Assembly (NCBI RefSeq): GCF_030694575.1 | Contig: NZ_JAUYUS010000117.1 | Coordinates: 1 to 64,000, forward strand | Direction of reading: 5' to 3' | Length of the DNA stretch: 64,000 nucleotides | Source of the DNA: Parvibaculum sp. | GTDB taxonomy: Bacteria > Pseudomonadota > Alphaproteobacteria > Parvibaculales > Parvibaculaceae | In this document: one piece after another, positions 8,371 through 17,368 of the stretch | Numbering within the stretch: position 1 is the stretch's first letter | Layout of the letters: every line of letters starts with the position of its first letter | Translations under genes and position numbers: made by a program | Notes under the pieces: generated by a model | Told to the model about the DNA's origin: nothing | Database searches by the model: none | The model's input: only the letters and a program-made list of their open reading frames with translations

Positions 8371-10359
8371 ATGACGGAGCGCAAATCTCTCGGCGAGGAA
8401 CTCGCAGCCGCCGACGACGAACCCGTGGCGCGCGCCACGTCGCCGTCGCTCGCCACCCTCTGGCAGCGCCGCATCGGAAGACGGGACGTGCTGGCCGGTT
8501 TCGGCAAGGCGGCGCTCCTCGCCTCCGTCTCGCCCGCCATCCTCTCGCTCGCCGCCTGCGGCGACAGCTACGCCCCCGACGACATTTTCGGCTTCGAGGA
8601 GGTGCCGCGCGGCGTCGACGAGACCCATCACATCGCGGCCGATCACAATGCCGATGTCCTCATCCGCTGGGGCGATCCGGTGCTCCCGAATGCACCGCCC
8701 TTCGACATCGCGAACCAGAGCGCGGCGGCGCAGCTCAGGCAGTTCGGCTACAACAACGACTATATCGGCTTCGTGCCCCTGCCCTTGGGCTCGAACTCGA
8801 GCGACCGCGGTCTTCTCTGCATCCACCACGAATACACCAACGACAATCTGATGCACGCCGGCATGACGGCCGAAGACCCGCGCGAAAACTTCACGCGCGA
8901 GATCGTGGAGATTTCCATGGCCGCGCATGGCGGCACCATCGTGGAAGTCGCGCGCGGCAAGGACGGCAAATGGCTGGTGGTGAGGGACAGCGAATACAAC
9001 CGCCGCATCACCCCGCTCACCACCGACATGACGATCTCCGGCCCGGCCGCCGGTCACCCGCGCCTGCAGACGGGCGAGGATCCGACCGGTCACAATGTCA
9101 TCGGCACGATCAACAATTGCGCCGGCGGCATCACGCCCTGGGGCACGTGGCTCATGTCGGAAGAAAACTTCAACTTCTACTTCATCGGCGAACCGGCGGA
9201 CGAGATGGAAGCGGCGAACCATGCGCGCATGGGCTTCCCCGCCGGCCGCGCCTATCCCTGGGGCCTCTATCATAAACGCTTCGATCTCTCCGTGGAGCCG
9301 AAGGAGCCGAACCGCTACGGCTGGGTGGTGGAGGTCGATCCGCTCGACCCCTTCTCGACGCCGGTAAAGCGCACTGCGCTCGGCCGCTTCAAACATGAAG
9401 GCTGCGAAAACGCGGCCACGAAGGACGGCCGCCTCGTCATCTATATGGGCGACGACCAGCAGTTCGAGTATCTCTACAAATTCATCACCGCCGGAAAGGT
9501 GGACAGTGATGACCGCGCCGCGAGTGCGTCGCTGCTCGACGAAGGCACGCTCTACGTCGCGCGCTTCGAGGAAGACGGCAGCGGCAAATGGATGCCGCTC
9601 GTGCATGGGAAAAACGGCCTCGACGCCGCGAACGGTTTTGCCTCGCAGGCCGACGTGCTGATCGAAACCCGCCGCGCGGCCGACCTTGTCGGCGCAACGC
9701 CGCTCGACCGGCCGGAGGACGTGGAGCCAAATCCGGCAACGGGAAAAATCTATGTCGCGCTCACCAACTCCAAGGAGCGCCGGCAAGACCAGGTCGACGG
9801 CGTGAACCCGCGTGCCGCCAATCTCTGGGGCCAGATCGTCGAGATGGAACCGGGAGACGGCGATCACGGCTCCGAAAATTTCACATGGACGCTGATCGTG
9901 AAATGCGGCGAACCCCGTTTTCCCGCCATCGGCGCCGCATGGCATCCCGATATCGGCGAGAACGGCTGGTTCACCTGCCCCGACAACATGGCGGTGGATC
10001 CGAAAGGCCGCCTCTGGGTCGCAACCGATCAGGGCTCCGGTTGGGACGCCTCATCCGGTTCCGCCGACGGCCTCTATGCGCTCGCAACCGTGGGGGAAAA
10101 GCGCGGTCTCGCACGCCGGATATTCCGTGCGCCCATCGGCGCCGAAGTCTGCGGCCCCTGCTTCACGCCGGACGGCACCACGCTCTTCCTCGCCGTGCAG
10201 CATCCGGGTGCCGACGGCACGAAGAACTACAAGGGCTTCGAGCGCGACTCCACCTTCGAGGACCCGGCGACACGCTGGCCCGATTTCGAGCCCGGCATGC
10301 CGCCCCGCCCCTCGCTCCTCGTCATCACCGCCAAAAACGGCGGCCCCGTCGGCGCGTAA
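8371..10359 (+). CDS. phoX: PhoX-type (DUF839) alkaline phosphatase, Tat-exported
   Basis: A 662-residue DUF839/PhoX family protein. PhoX enzymes are calcium/iron alkaline phosphatases that release phosphate from organic esters in the periplasm. A twin-arginine signal is visible (RRDVLAGF at 37-44, then a hydrophobic stretch to about 60), so it is exported folded. The body is a beta-propeller-like fold with family blocks such as NNDYIGFVPLP, HHEYTN, and HEGCENA. The ATG at 8371 is chosen because the Tat motif then sits at a normal distance. The Pho box upstream supports phosphate-starvation control. Confidence 0.85.
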   Translation: MTERKSLGEELAAADDEPVARATSPSLATLWQRRIGRRDVLAGFGKAALLASVSPAILSLAACGDSYAPDDIFGFEEVPRGVDETHHIAADHNADVLIRWGDPVLPNAPPFDIANQSAAAQLRQFGYNNDYIGFVPLPLGSNSSDRGLLCIHHEYTNDNLMHAGMTAEDPRENFTREIVEISMAAHGGTIVEVARGKDGKWLVVRDSEYNRRITPLTTDMTISGPAAGHPRLQTGEDPTGHNVIGTINNCAGGITPWGTWLMSEENFNFYFIGEPADEMEAANHARMGFPAGRAYPWGLYHKRFDLSVEPKEPNRYGWVVEVDPLDPFSTPVKRTALGRFKHEGCENAATKDGRLVIYMGDDQQFEYLYKFITAGKVDSDDRAASASLLDEGTLYVARFEEDGSGKWMPLVHGKNGLDAANGFASQADVLIETRRAADLVGATPLDRPEDVEPNPATGKIYVALTNSKERRQDQVDGVNPRAANLWGQIVEMEPGDGDHGSENFTWTLIVKCGEPRFPAIGAAWHPDIGENGWFTCPDNMAVDPKGRLWVATDQGSGWDASSGSADGLYALATVGEKRGLARRIFRAPIGAEVCGPCFTPDGTTLFLAVQHPGADGTKNYKGFERDSTFEDPATRWPDFEPGMPPRPSLLVITAKNGGPVGA

Positions 10360-10450
10360 TCCGTAGGCGGCATTTCGCGACGCCGGAACCCGCGCATCCC
10401 TCCCGGGTTGCGCATTGCGCCGCAATAGCCCAAGCTTGACGCGCGGCTTC

Positions 10451-11527
10451 ATGAACAGGCGTTCCGGTATGCGATTTCTCATCAGTCTCGTCCTTTTCCT
10501 GCTCGTCCTGCCGCTCCTCTTCATGTTCGCCTTCCAGCGCGGGCTGCTCGACGGCTATGTCTCGGACGACGACATCCCTGCCGAGCCTTTCATCGTCGCC
10601 GAATTGAAGAGCAAGACGGATGGGCCCGATCTCAGCCGCCGCATCGATACGGCACTCGACGAAGACGCTTATGACGACGCCGTGATGTATGCCGAGATCG
10701 CAGCCTATATCGAAACGCCGCTCAACCCGGACACGGTGATGCGCCTCGAGGCGGAGGATGCCTACACCCGCCGCTTCACCCGCAACACGTCAAGCTTCAT
10801 CCAGGGCTTCGTCACCGGCGAGGGCAACGACACACCCGCTTTCATGGGCGCAATGGCGTCCGACCTCACCGTCGTCGGCGACGTGCGCGACATCGGCTCG
10901 GAAGGCTCCAAGCTCGTGCGCGGCGAGGAATATTCGAAGATGATCCTCGGCCTCTCGGTCGTCGGCCTCGCGGCGACGACGGCGACGGTCGCGACCGGCG
11001 GCGGCGGGCTCCCCGCCCGCATCGGCGTGTCGCTGCTGAAGATCGCGCGCAAGGCGGGCACCGTCACAACGGGTTTCGCGCGCGACATGACGAGAGTGCT
11101 TCAGGAAGCCGTCAATTTCGAAAAGCTCGGCGGCACGCTCCGTGCCGTCGATCTCGCCAACCCGCAGGCGACGCGGCGCGCCGTGATGGAATATGCGGAC
11201 GGCATCTCGATGGCGCGGGTAACGCCCATCCTCGACGATGTAACGGCGCTGGAGCGCGCGACGGGCCCGGCGGAAACCGTGCGGATCATGAAATATGTCG
11301 ACAGTACCGACGATCTTGCCCGTGTAACGAAGATGAGCGGTACGCTCGGCACCAAGACGCGCGGCATCATCGAGATCACCGGCAAGACCGGCCTCCGTGC
11401 CTTCAAGACGGCATGGAACCTGTTGCTGGTGGCACTGGAGTTTGTGTGGGCGATCGTTGCCGGTCTCGGCGCGCTCTTCGCGACGGCGCTCGGCCGTCGC
11501 GTCGTTCGCGGCCGGCGGCGGGCTTAA
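10451..11527 (+). CDS. Membrane-anchored protein of unknown function
   Basis: A 358-residue protein that I do not recognise. It has one N-terminal membrane segment (LISLVLFLLVLPLLFMFAF), a soluble mid-part, a Gly/Ala-rich hydrophobic stretch near residue 175 (VVGLAATTATVATGG) and a final hydrophobic segment (LLLVALEFVWAIVAGLGALF) followed by a basic RRVVRGRRRA tail. The topology fits an inner-membrane protein with a periplasmic or cytosolic domain between the ends. Start at the ATG 10451 (10469 also possible; a TTG at 10415 is less likely). Its stop shares the palindrome TTAA with the convergent gene. Confidence 0.6.
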   Translation: MNRRSGMRFLISLVLFLLVLPLLFMFAFQRGLLDGYVSDDDIPAEPFIVAELKSKTDGPDLSRRIDTALDEDAYDDAVMYAEIAAYIETPLNPDTVMRLEAEDAYTRRFTRNTSSFIQGFVTGEGNDTPAFMGAMASDLTVVGDVRDIGSEGSKLVRGEEYSKMILGLSVVGLAATTATVATGGGGLPARIGVSLLKIARKAGTVTTGFARDMTRVLQEAVNFEKLGGTLRAVDLANPQATRRAVMEYADGISMARVTPILDDVTALERATGPAETVRIMKYVDSTDDLARVTKMSGTLGTKTRGIIEITGKTGLRAFKTAWNLLLVALEFVWAIVAGLGALFATALGRRVVRGRRRA

Positions 11528-11835
11528 GCCGAGAGCATTACGCCGAGCAGGAAGACGCCGGAAAGAAAACTCCACATCATCGCGATGCAGCCGGAGAGCA
11601 GCATCCAGAATGGCGGGCGGTTCTCGAACACCTGCGCGCGGAGTGCGTTGCGGAGAATGACGGTCGGCCCCGCGAAGATCAGCGTGAAGACGCCGATCAC
11701 CTGCCACATCATCGTCTCGGAGGTGAGCTGAAAGCTCGGCGGCTTGTTCGTCACCATCCGGTAGAAGCTGCTGGTGAGCCCCGCCGCGACAAACCCCGTC
11801 GCGATCGCAAAGAAGAACGCTGTAAACTGATGCAT
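11524..11835 (-). CDS. Small multi-pass membrane protein
   Basis: A 103-residue hydrophobic protein with three predicted membrane segments (about 6-22, 44-60, 77-100). The loop between the first two contains FYRMVTNKPPSF. The family resembles small alphaproteobacterial DUF6949-like membrane proteins, but I cannot name it with certainty. It follows the minus-strand secreted-protein gene by 38 bp, so the two probably form one transcript. It ends tail-to-tail with the previous gene. Confidence 0.6.
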   Translation of the reverse strand: MHQFTAFFFAIATGFVAAGLTSSFYRMVTNKPPSFQLTSETMMWQVIGVFTLIFAGPTVILRNALRAQVFENRPPFWMLLSGCIAMMWSFLSGVFLLGVMLSA

Positions 11836-11873
11836 GTGCCCCTGTCGCCCTGCTGTCGTTCGATCCGGCGGCC

Positions 11874-12239
11874 TCAGCGGGCGCCGGTTTCGATCCCCTC
11901 GATGAATTGATTGGCCAGCGCGGCAAGGCGCGTCTGCGCCGCCGCCACCGCGAATTCCGGAACGACCCGCTCGTCGAGCAGGCTCGCGAGCTTCGGATCG
12001 GAAAGCGATTGCTTGAGATCGGCGATCGGGTTGCCCCGCGCCCGCGCGGCCAGCGCCGCAAGGAGCGGCGAGCGCTCGCCAAGCTCGATATCGGTCTCGC
12101 CGAGCCGGCAGGAGCCGAGATCGGCCTCGCAGGCGAAATCCGGCAAGGTGAGCCTTGCCTCGCCCGGCAGTGGCGCATGCCCCCCAAAGAACAGGAAGGC
12201 CCCGGCGATCATCAGCGATTTGAAAACGAACTTTGTCAT
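11874..12239 (-). CDS. Small secreted protein of unknown function
   Basis: A 121-residue protein starting at ATG 12239 behind a strong AGGGGGG site. It has a signal peptide (SLMIAGAFLFFGGHAPLPGEA). The mature part has two cysteines (CEADLGSC) and a helical C-terminus (LASLLDERVVPEFAVAAAQ). No known domain is recognised. It leads the two-gene minus-strand unit with the small membrane protein and is divergent from the gene at 12454. Confidence 0.6.
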   Translation of the reverse strand: MTKFVFKSLMIAGAFLFFGGHAPLPGEARLTLPDFACEADLGSCRLGETDIELGERSPLLAALAARARGNPIADLKQSLSDPKLASLLDERVVPEFAVAAAQTRLAALANQFIEGIETGAR

Positions 12240-12453
12240 GCCCCCCTGTCCGCAAGCGCCATACCAGCGCCGGCAGCGGCGGGGCCAAACCCTTCGCAAT
12301 TTGAAATGATCTTTTAATTTCAGCAGGTTATAAGAACAACCAAGCGATGATGCTTGGGAATCGCCGGCCACCCGCAAGGGTCATGCGTACCGGTTTGCGC
12401 CGGCCCTGTGCCAATTGGAAACAGGCCCGGCAGACCATGGGAAGGAAAGCGCC

Positions 12454-13239
12454 TTGGCGCGGGGCAGTCGAAATCGGGGAAGATCGGGACAGGCGGACGA
12501 CGAACTCGTCCGCGAGCGCCCGGCATGGATCATCCCCGCCCTCGTGTTCGTCGGCGTACTGACCTTCTCGGGCGCGTTTCTCTATTACTATTTCGGTCCG
12601 ACGCCGGCCGAGTTGCTCGGCCTCGATCCCCGCGCCAGCGAGCGCGCCAGTCGCATCGAAGCCATCGTCGGCGATACGCGCTTCCTGATCCCGGAACATT
12701 ACACGCGCTATCCGAGCCAGCGCGGCGGTGGCCGCCGCTCGCAGGTCGATATGCACGCTCTGCTGCCCGGCCTCCGCCCCTACGAAACCGGCCTCCAGGA
12801 GGAATTCGGCGACCATTCGGCTGAATCCGACGTCATCTTCTTCTCGCTGAGCGAAACCGCCACCCCGTTGAATGCCGCCCGCCGCCTCAAGGACATCTAT
12901 TCCAAATATCTGGAGACGATGGAGCCCAAAGCGGGCCCCGCCGGCCTGCAACTCTTCACCTTCCGCGCCAATACCGGCTACGCCAATCAGGACCTTCTGG
13001 TCGGCAAGGACAAGGAAGAGCGGATGGTGCTGATCGTCTGCGACCGCGCCGGGCCGCTGGTCGAGAGCCCGAATTGCTCAAGATCGCTGCTGCTCGGACC
13101 GGAGCTGGAACTGAGCTACCGCTACAAGCGGGATCATCTGGACGAATGGTACGAAATCGACCAGGCCCTGACGGCCCTCGTCGCCGGTTTCGAGACGATA
13201 GAACCGACCGACGACCTGCAGGGCACCATTCTCGACTGA
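12454..13239 (+). CDS. Single-pass membrane protein of unknown function
   Basis: A 261-residue protein with one membrane segment near residues 24-46 (IIPALVFVGVLTFSGAFLYYYF) and a large C-terminal domain, probably periplasmic. The start is chosen as TTG at 12454 because a GGAAGGA site lies 7-8 nt upstream; no ATG in frame precedes the membrane segment. Family members in alphaproteobacteria are usually annotated as hypothetical. A short inverted repeat (12302-12322) and a TTATAA-like box lie upstream. Confidence 0.6.
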   Translation: MARGSRNRGRSGQADDELVRERPAWIIPALVFVGVLTFSGAFLYYYFGPTPAELLGLDPRASERASRIEAIVGDTRFLIPEHYTRYPSQRGGGRRSQVDMHALLPGLRPYETGLQEEFGDHSAESDVIFFSLSETATPLNAARRLKDIYSKYLETMEPKAGPAGLQLFTFRANTGYANQDLLVGKDKEERMVLIVCDRAGPLVESPNCSRSLLLGPELELSYRYKRDHLDEWYEIDQALTALVAGFETIEPTDDLQGTILD

Positions 13240-13241
13240 CC

Positions 13242-13454
13242 CTACTCCTCCAGGTCGATATCCAGGATCGCCATGTTGAAGGCATAGGACGTCTCGCCCT
13301 CGTCGACATCCTTGAAGATGACGCCGATGAACTCGTCGCCGATATTCACTTCCGCCGAATCGTCCTTCTGGGGCCGCTGCCGCACCGAGATCGAGGGCAG
13401 TTGGAATTTCCGGCGCAGATAGGCCTCGATGCGTTTGATTTCGGTCTTGTCCAA
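13242..13454 (-). CDS. DUF3126 family protein
   Basis: A 70-residue protein matching the alphaproteobacterial DUF3126 family over its full length (IKRIEAYLRRKFQLPSISV, then GDEFIGVIFKDVDEGE). The function is unknown. It is cytosolic and acidic. Its stop lies two bases from the stop of the convergent membrane-protein gene. Confidence 0.85.
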   Translation of the reverse strand: MDKTEIKRIEAYLRRKFQLPSISVRQRPQKDDSAEVNIGDEFIGVIFKDVDEGETSYAFNMAILDIDLEE

Positions 13455-13677
13455 GAAGCTCTCCCGTCATCGCGTAATGAAAATCAGCCTGAAATGGAGG
13501 CCCTGAAAGGGGCTTGAGGCTTCCGGCCGCCGGCTACGTCAGAGGTTGTAACCATTTGACGCGGGCCCTGTAAACCCGGCCTCCTGCCGGTTCCGGCCTG
13601 CGGCGGTTCGTCCAATAGCCCGCTTTCCCCGCTCATGTCACCGTCGTGACCTTGCTGGGGAGCATCGGGAGAGCGGA

Positions 13678-13824
13678 ATGTCGGAGCGCATGCGGAAATG
13701 GCTGACGGTCTTCGCGGTCGTGCTGACCGTTGGCGCGCTGATTGCGCTCTCGCAGCGCGGCGAGCGCGTAAATGAGGCGCGCACGCCGGCCGAGAGCAAC
13801 CACGTCGTATTGGCGCCCCGCTAG
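13678..13824 (+). CDS. 48-residue single-pass membrane peptide
   Basis: A short open frame with ATG at 13678, preceded by GGGAGAG at a suitable distance. It encodes 48 residues with one membrane helix (WLTVFAVVLTVGALIALSQ), a basic N-terminus (MSERMRK) and a hydrophilic tail. It lies in a gap otherwise free of genes. Its TAG stop shares the tetranucleotide CTAG (13821-13824) with the stop of the convergent SDR gene. The combination of ribosome site, helix and tight end makes it a credible small gene. No family is recognised. Confidence 0.6.
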   Translation: MSERMRKWLTVFAVVLTVGALIALSQRGERVNEARTPAESNHVVLAPR

Positions 13825-14627
13825 CGGGTCGTATACCCGCCATCCACGACGATTTCCGATCCCGTCATGAAGGTCGACTCGTCGCTCGACAGGAACAGGA
13901 TCGCATTGGCAATTTCATCCGCAATGCCCAGCCGTCCGATCGGATGCAGCATGATGAGAAGATCGCGCATCTCGTTCGGCCCCACCGCCGCGCCCGCGAC
14001 GACGCCACGATTGAGCGCATCCTTCACCATCGGCGTGTCGATATAGCCGGGATGCACGGAATTGACGCGAATGTTGTAGCCGGCCTCCGCGCATTCGAGC
14101 GCCGCCGATTTCGTCAGCAGCCGCACGCCGCCTTTCGCCGCGTTGTAGTCGCTCGCGTTCGGCTGGCCGACAAGGCCGAGGATCGATGAGATATTGATAA
14201 TGGAGCCGCCCGCGCCGCCCTTCGCCGTGTATTTCTTGATTGTGCGGATGGCGTGCTTGCAGCCGAGGAACACGCTGTCGAGATCGACCTCGATGGTGCG
14301 CCGCCAAGAAGCCAGCGTCTTCTCCTCGATAGGCCCGCCCTCCGGCGCAATGCCCGCATTGTTGACGACCACATGAAGCCCGCCGAATTTCTCCTCGGCC
14401 AGCTTCACCACGGCTTCCCACTGCGCCTCGTCGGTCACGTCGTGCCGGAAGAAGGTCGCCGTCCCGCCCGCGCCCGCGATCTCGTCGGCGACGGCCTGGC
14501 CGTTCTCCGCGTCGAAATCGCTGCAGACGACCTTCGCGCCCTCGCGCGCCAGCGCCTTGGCGGTCGCCGCCCCGATACCCTTTGCCGCGCCCGTGACGAT
14601 GGCAACCTTACCCTGCATGCGAGCCAT
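13821..14627 (-). CDS. Short-chain dehydrogenase/reductase (glucose/3-hydroxy type)
   Basis: A 268-residue classical SDR using NAD(P)H to oxidise or reduce an alcohol/ketone. It has the TGAAKGIG nucleotide motif, NNAG, the catalytic Ser in NISSILG and the YxxxK pair in SDYNAAKG. The C-terminus ends in the common VVDGGYTTR. An acidic residue after the second beta strand (CSDFDAENG) suggests NAD preference. The substrate cannot be deduced; cyclohexanol-type or 3-hydroxyacyl substrates are typical for close relatives. Confidence 0.85.
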   Translation of the reverse strand: MARMQGKVAIVTGAAKGIGAATAKALAREGAKVVCSDFDAENGQAVADEIAGAGGTATFFRHDVTDEAQWEAVVKLAEEKFGGLHVVVNNAGIAPEGGPIEEKTLASWRRTIEVDLDSVFLGCKHAIRTIKKYTAKGGAGGSIINISSILGLVGQPNASDYNAAKGGVRLLTKSAALECAEAGYNIRVNSVHPGYIDTPMVKDALNRGVVAGAAVGPNEMRDLLIMLHPIGRLGIADEIANAILFLSSDESTFMTGSEIVVDGGYTTR

Positions 14628-14774
14628 TTTCGGCTTCCTCCCTTATGTTTATGTTTGTTGGGCGCCATTCTGCCGCGCCAATCCCTGCCCGCAAAGCGCG
14701 AAAGCGCCGCACCCGTATGATATAGAACGGCCCCATGAATCCCCCGCCCGTTCGGGTATAGATGAGGAGTACCG

Positions 14775-15053
14775 ATGCCTGTCGCCCTGCTGATTACCTT
14801 CGAAACCTCGCAAGCCGACCATATCCTGACGCAGCTCCGCGCCTTCAAGGAACGCGAGTTCGACCGCAACCCGCCGCGCGGCTTCCTGCGCTCCAGCGTC
14901 GAGGACAAGGACGGCAAGGTGATCTTCCGCAGCGAATGGCAGGACGACGACGCGCTCGAATACATCCGCGACAGCGCGCCCTTCGAAGCCTGCCTCGATC
15001 TTTGCGACATCTATGCCGACAGCCGCAAGGACGAGAAAATCGGGATAGACTGA
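14775..15053 (+). CDS. Small conserved protein, possible dimeric alpha-beta barrel
   Basis: A 92-residue soluble protein. The pattern (ALLITFETSQADHILTQLRAF, then GFLRSSVEDKDGKVIFRSEW, then DDALEYIRDS) fits the ferredoxin-like antibiotic-biosynthesis-monooxygenase (ABM) fold, but the match is by shape, not a firm family assignment. It ends 4 bp before the FAD oxidoreductase ATG, so the two are almost certainly co-transcribed. Confidence 0.6.
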   Translation: MPVALLITFETSQADHILTQLRAFKEREFDRNPPRGFLRSSVEDKDGKVIFRSEWQDDDALEYIRDSAPFEACLDLCDIYADSRKDEKIGID

Positions 15054-15057
15054 GCGC

Positions 15058-16329
15058 ATGGCTTATCCGCCCTCCTACTACGCCGCCACGGCGAACGACA
15101 CGCAGCCGCTCGTCTCCCTGAACGGCGACGAGACGGCGGATGTCTGCGTCGTCGGCGCGGGCTATACCGGCCTCTCCGCCGCGCTGCATCTCGCCGAACG
15201 CGGCTTCTCGGTCGTCGTGCTGGAAGCGGAGCGCGTCGGCTGGGGCGCGTCGGGCCGCAACGGCGGACAGCTCGGTACCGGGCAGCGCAAGGACCAGCGT
15301 TCGCTGGAGAAGATGCTCGGCAAGGAATGGGCACGCCGCCTCTGGGACCTCGGCCTCGAAAGCAATGCCCTCGTCAAACATCTGATCGCGCGACACGAGA
15401 TCGACTGCGACCTGAAACCCGGCCTCCTGCAGGCCGGCTGGAAAAAGAGCTGTGCCACCTGGCTCAAATCCGAAGTCGACTACCTCAATACGCATTACGG
15501 CTATGACAAGGCGCGCTACGTCCCGCGCGACGAAATGCACGAAATGCTGGCGACGGACTGCTATCACGGCGGCATTCTCGATACGAACGGCGCCCACCTC
15601 CATTCGCTGAACTATGCGCTCGGCCTCGCCCGCGCCGCCCGCGAAAAAGGCGTCCGCATCTACGAGGAAACCCGCGTGCTGGACGTGACGCATACCGATC
15701 CGGCGAACGTGAAGACGGCGCATGGCGCGGTGCGCGCGCGCCATGTCGTGCTGGCCTGCAACGCCTATCTCGGCATGCTGGAGCCGCGCGTCGCCGGTTA
15801 CATGATGCCGATCAACAATTTCATCGCCACGACCGAACCCCTCGGCAACGAAGCGCGCCGGCTCATCCGCGACGACGTCTGCGTGCAGGACACGAAATTC
15901 GTCATCGACTATTACCGCCTCACGGCGGACGGCCGCCTGCTCTTCGGCGGCGGCGAAAGCTATTCGCCCTCGCTCCCCGCCGACCTCGCATCCTTCGTGA
16001 AAAAGCCGATGCTGCGTGTCTTCCCGCAACTCCAGGACAAGCGCATCGACTATGCCTGGTCCGGCGCCGTCGCGATCACGCTGAAGCGCCTGCCGCATTT
16101 CGGCCGCCTCGCACCCAACGTGGTTTTCGCGCATGGCTATTCCGGCCAGGGCATCAACATCGCCACGCTGGGCGGCAAGCTGATCGCCGAAGCCGTCGCC
16201 GGACAGGCCGAACGCTTCGACTGGATGGCGAACCTCAAGACGCCGAAGTTTCCGGGCGGCACATGGCTCCGCTATCCGGCACTCGTCGCCGGCATGATCT
16301 TCTATGCCATGAAAGACAGGTTGCCCTGA
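15058..16329 (+). CDS. FAD-dependent oxidoreductase, PuuB/OrdL-like
   Basis: A 423-residue D-amino-acid-oxidase-like flavoprotein. The dinucleotide motif is at about 31-36 (VVGAGYTGLSAALHL) and GWGASGRNGGQ is the flavin-binding segment typical of gamma-glutamylputrescine oxidase and related amine oxidases (PuuB/OrdL). A final GYSGQGINIATLGGKLIAEA is also characteristic. It would oxidise an amine to an aldehyde with oxygen. No other putrescine genes are nearby, so the substrate is open. It lies directly after the small ABM-like gene. Confidence 0.8.
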   Translation: MAYPPSYYAATANDTQPLVSLNGDETADVCVVGAGYTGLSAALHLAERGFSVVVLEAERVGWGASGRNGGQLGTGQRKDQRSLEKMLGKEWARRLWDLGLESNALVKHLIARHEIDCDLKPGLLQAGWKKSCATWLKSEVDYLNTHYGYDKARYVPRDEMHEMLATDCYHGGILDTNGAHLHSLNYALGLARAAREKGVRIYEETRVLDVTHTDPANVKTAHGAVRARHVVLACNAYLGMLEPRVAGYMMPINNFIATTEPLGNEARRLIRDDVCVQDTKFVIDYYRLTADGRLLFGGGESYSPSLPADLASFVKKPMLRVFPQLQDKRIDYAWSGAVAITLKRLPHFGRLAPNVVFAHGYSGQGINIATLGGKLIAEAVAGQAERFDWMANLKTPKFPGGTWLRYPALVAGMIFYAMKDRLP

Positions 16330-16339
16330 CGCGCCGGCC

Positions 16340-17173
16340 TCAGTCGGAGATAGGGCCTTCTTCGTCGCGGATCATGTGATCCATCGAATGGCTCGGCTTG
16401 TCGCAACCCGCGCAACCGACGATCTTCGCCGGCACACCGACAGCCGTGCAATGCGGCGGCACCTCATGCAGCACCACGCTGCCGGCACCGATGCGGCTGT
16501 ATTCGCCGATCTCGATATTGCCGAGCACCTTGGAACCGACCGAGATGAGCACGCCGCGCCGCACCTTCGGATGGCGGTCGCCCGTCTCCTTGCCCGTGCC
16601 GCCCAGCGTCACGTCGTGCAGCATCGACACATCGTCTTCCACCACCGCCGTCTCGCCGATCACGATGCCGGTCGCATGGTCGATGAAGATGCCCCGGCCG
16701 AGCCTTGCGGCGGGATGGATGTCGACGGCGAAGAGTTCGGAAATGCGGCTCTGCAGGTAGAGCGCCATCGCGCGGCGGCCCTTGTTCCACAGCCAATGCG
16801 CAACGCGGTAGCCCTGCAGCGCATGGAAGCCTTTGAAATAGAGCAGCGGCTGGATGTAGGAATGGCAGGCGGGATCGCGGTCGTAATAGGCGACGATGTC
16901 GGCCCGCGTCGACTCGCCGATGTCGGACGCCTCCGTCAGCGCCTCGTCGAACAGCTCGCGAAGCTGCATCGAATGCACTTCCGTGTTCCCGAGCTTCTGC
17001 GCCAGATGATAGGCGACCGCGTCGTTCAGGTTCCGGTGATTGAGGATGGTGGAATAGAGGAAGCTGGCGAGGATGGGTTCGCCCGCGGCCATCTCCTCGG
17101 CCTCGGTGCGCACGCGCTCCCACACGGGATCGCAAAGCGATAGCCCCTGATTCTTCTCGACCGGCTTCGACAT
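16340..17173 (-). CDS. cysE: Serine O-acetyltransferase
   Basis: A 277-residue CysE: acetyl-CoA plus L-serine to O-acetylserine, the first step of cysteine synthesis. The N-terminal helical domain (DPVWERVRTEAEEMAAGEP) is followed by the family block DRDPACHSYIQPLLYFKG and a left-handed beta-helix with hexapeptides (AARLGRGIFIDHATGIVIGE). The catalytic D/H pairs are in the usual places. The C-terminus has a small CAGC motif. ATG 17173 follows GGAAGGA. Confidence 0.9.
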   Translation of the reverse strand: MSKPVEKNQGLSLCDPVWERVRTEAEEMAAGEPILASFLYSTILNHRNLNDAVAYHLAQKLGNTEVHSMQLRELFDEALTEASDIGESTRADIVAYYDRDPACHSYIQPLLYFKGFHALQGYRVAHWLWNKGRRAMALYLQSRISELFAVDIHPAARLGRGIFIDHATGIVIGETAVVEDDVSMLHDVTLGGTGKETGDRHPKVRRGVLISVGSKVLGNIEIGEYSRIGAGSVVLHEVPPHCTAVGVPAKIVGCAGCDKPSHSMDHMIRDEEGPISD

Positions 17174-17368
17174 GACCCCGCTCCTTCCCTTCCGGGCCTG
17201 CCCGCTCCCTTCCGGGGAATGTGACAAGCCGCGACGGCGGACAGCCCACAAAAGAGCATGGGCCAGCTTACAAGAGCTTAATACATAGAACCGCCCCTTG
17301 CGAGTTCAATGGCGGAACCCTCTCGGCCCCTGTGTTAATCTTCCCGAAAGCAACAGGGAGCGCGGACC

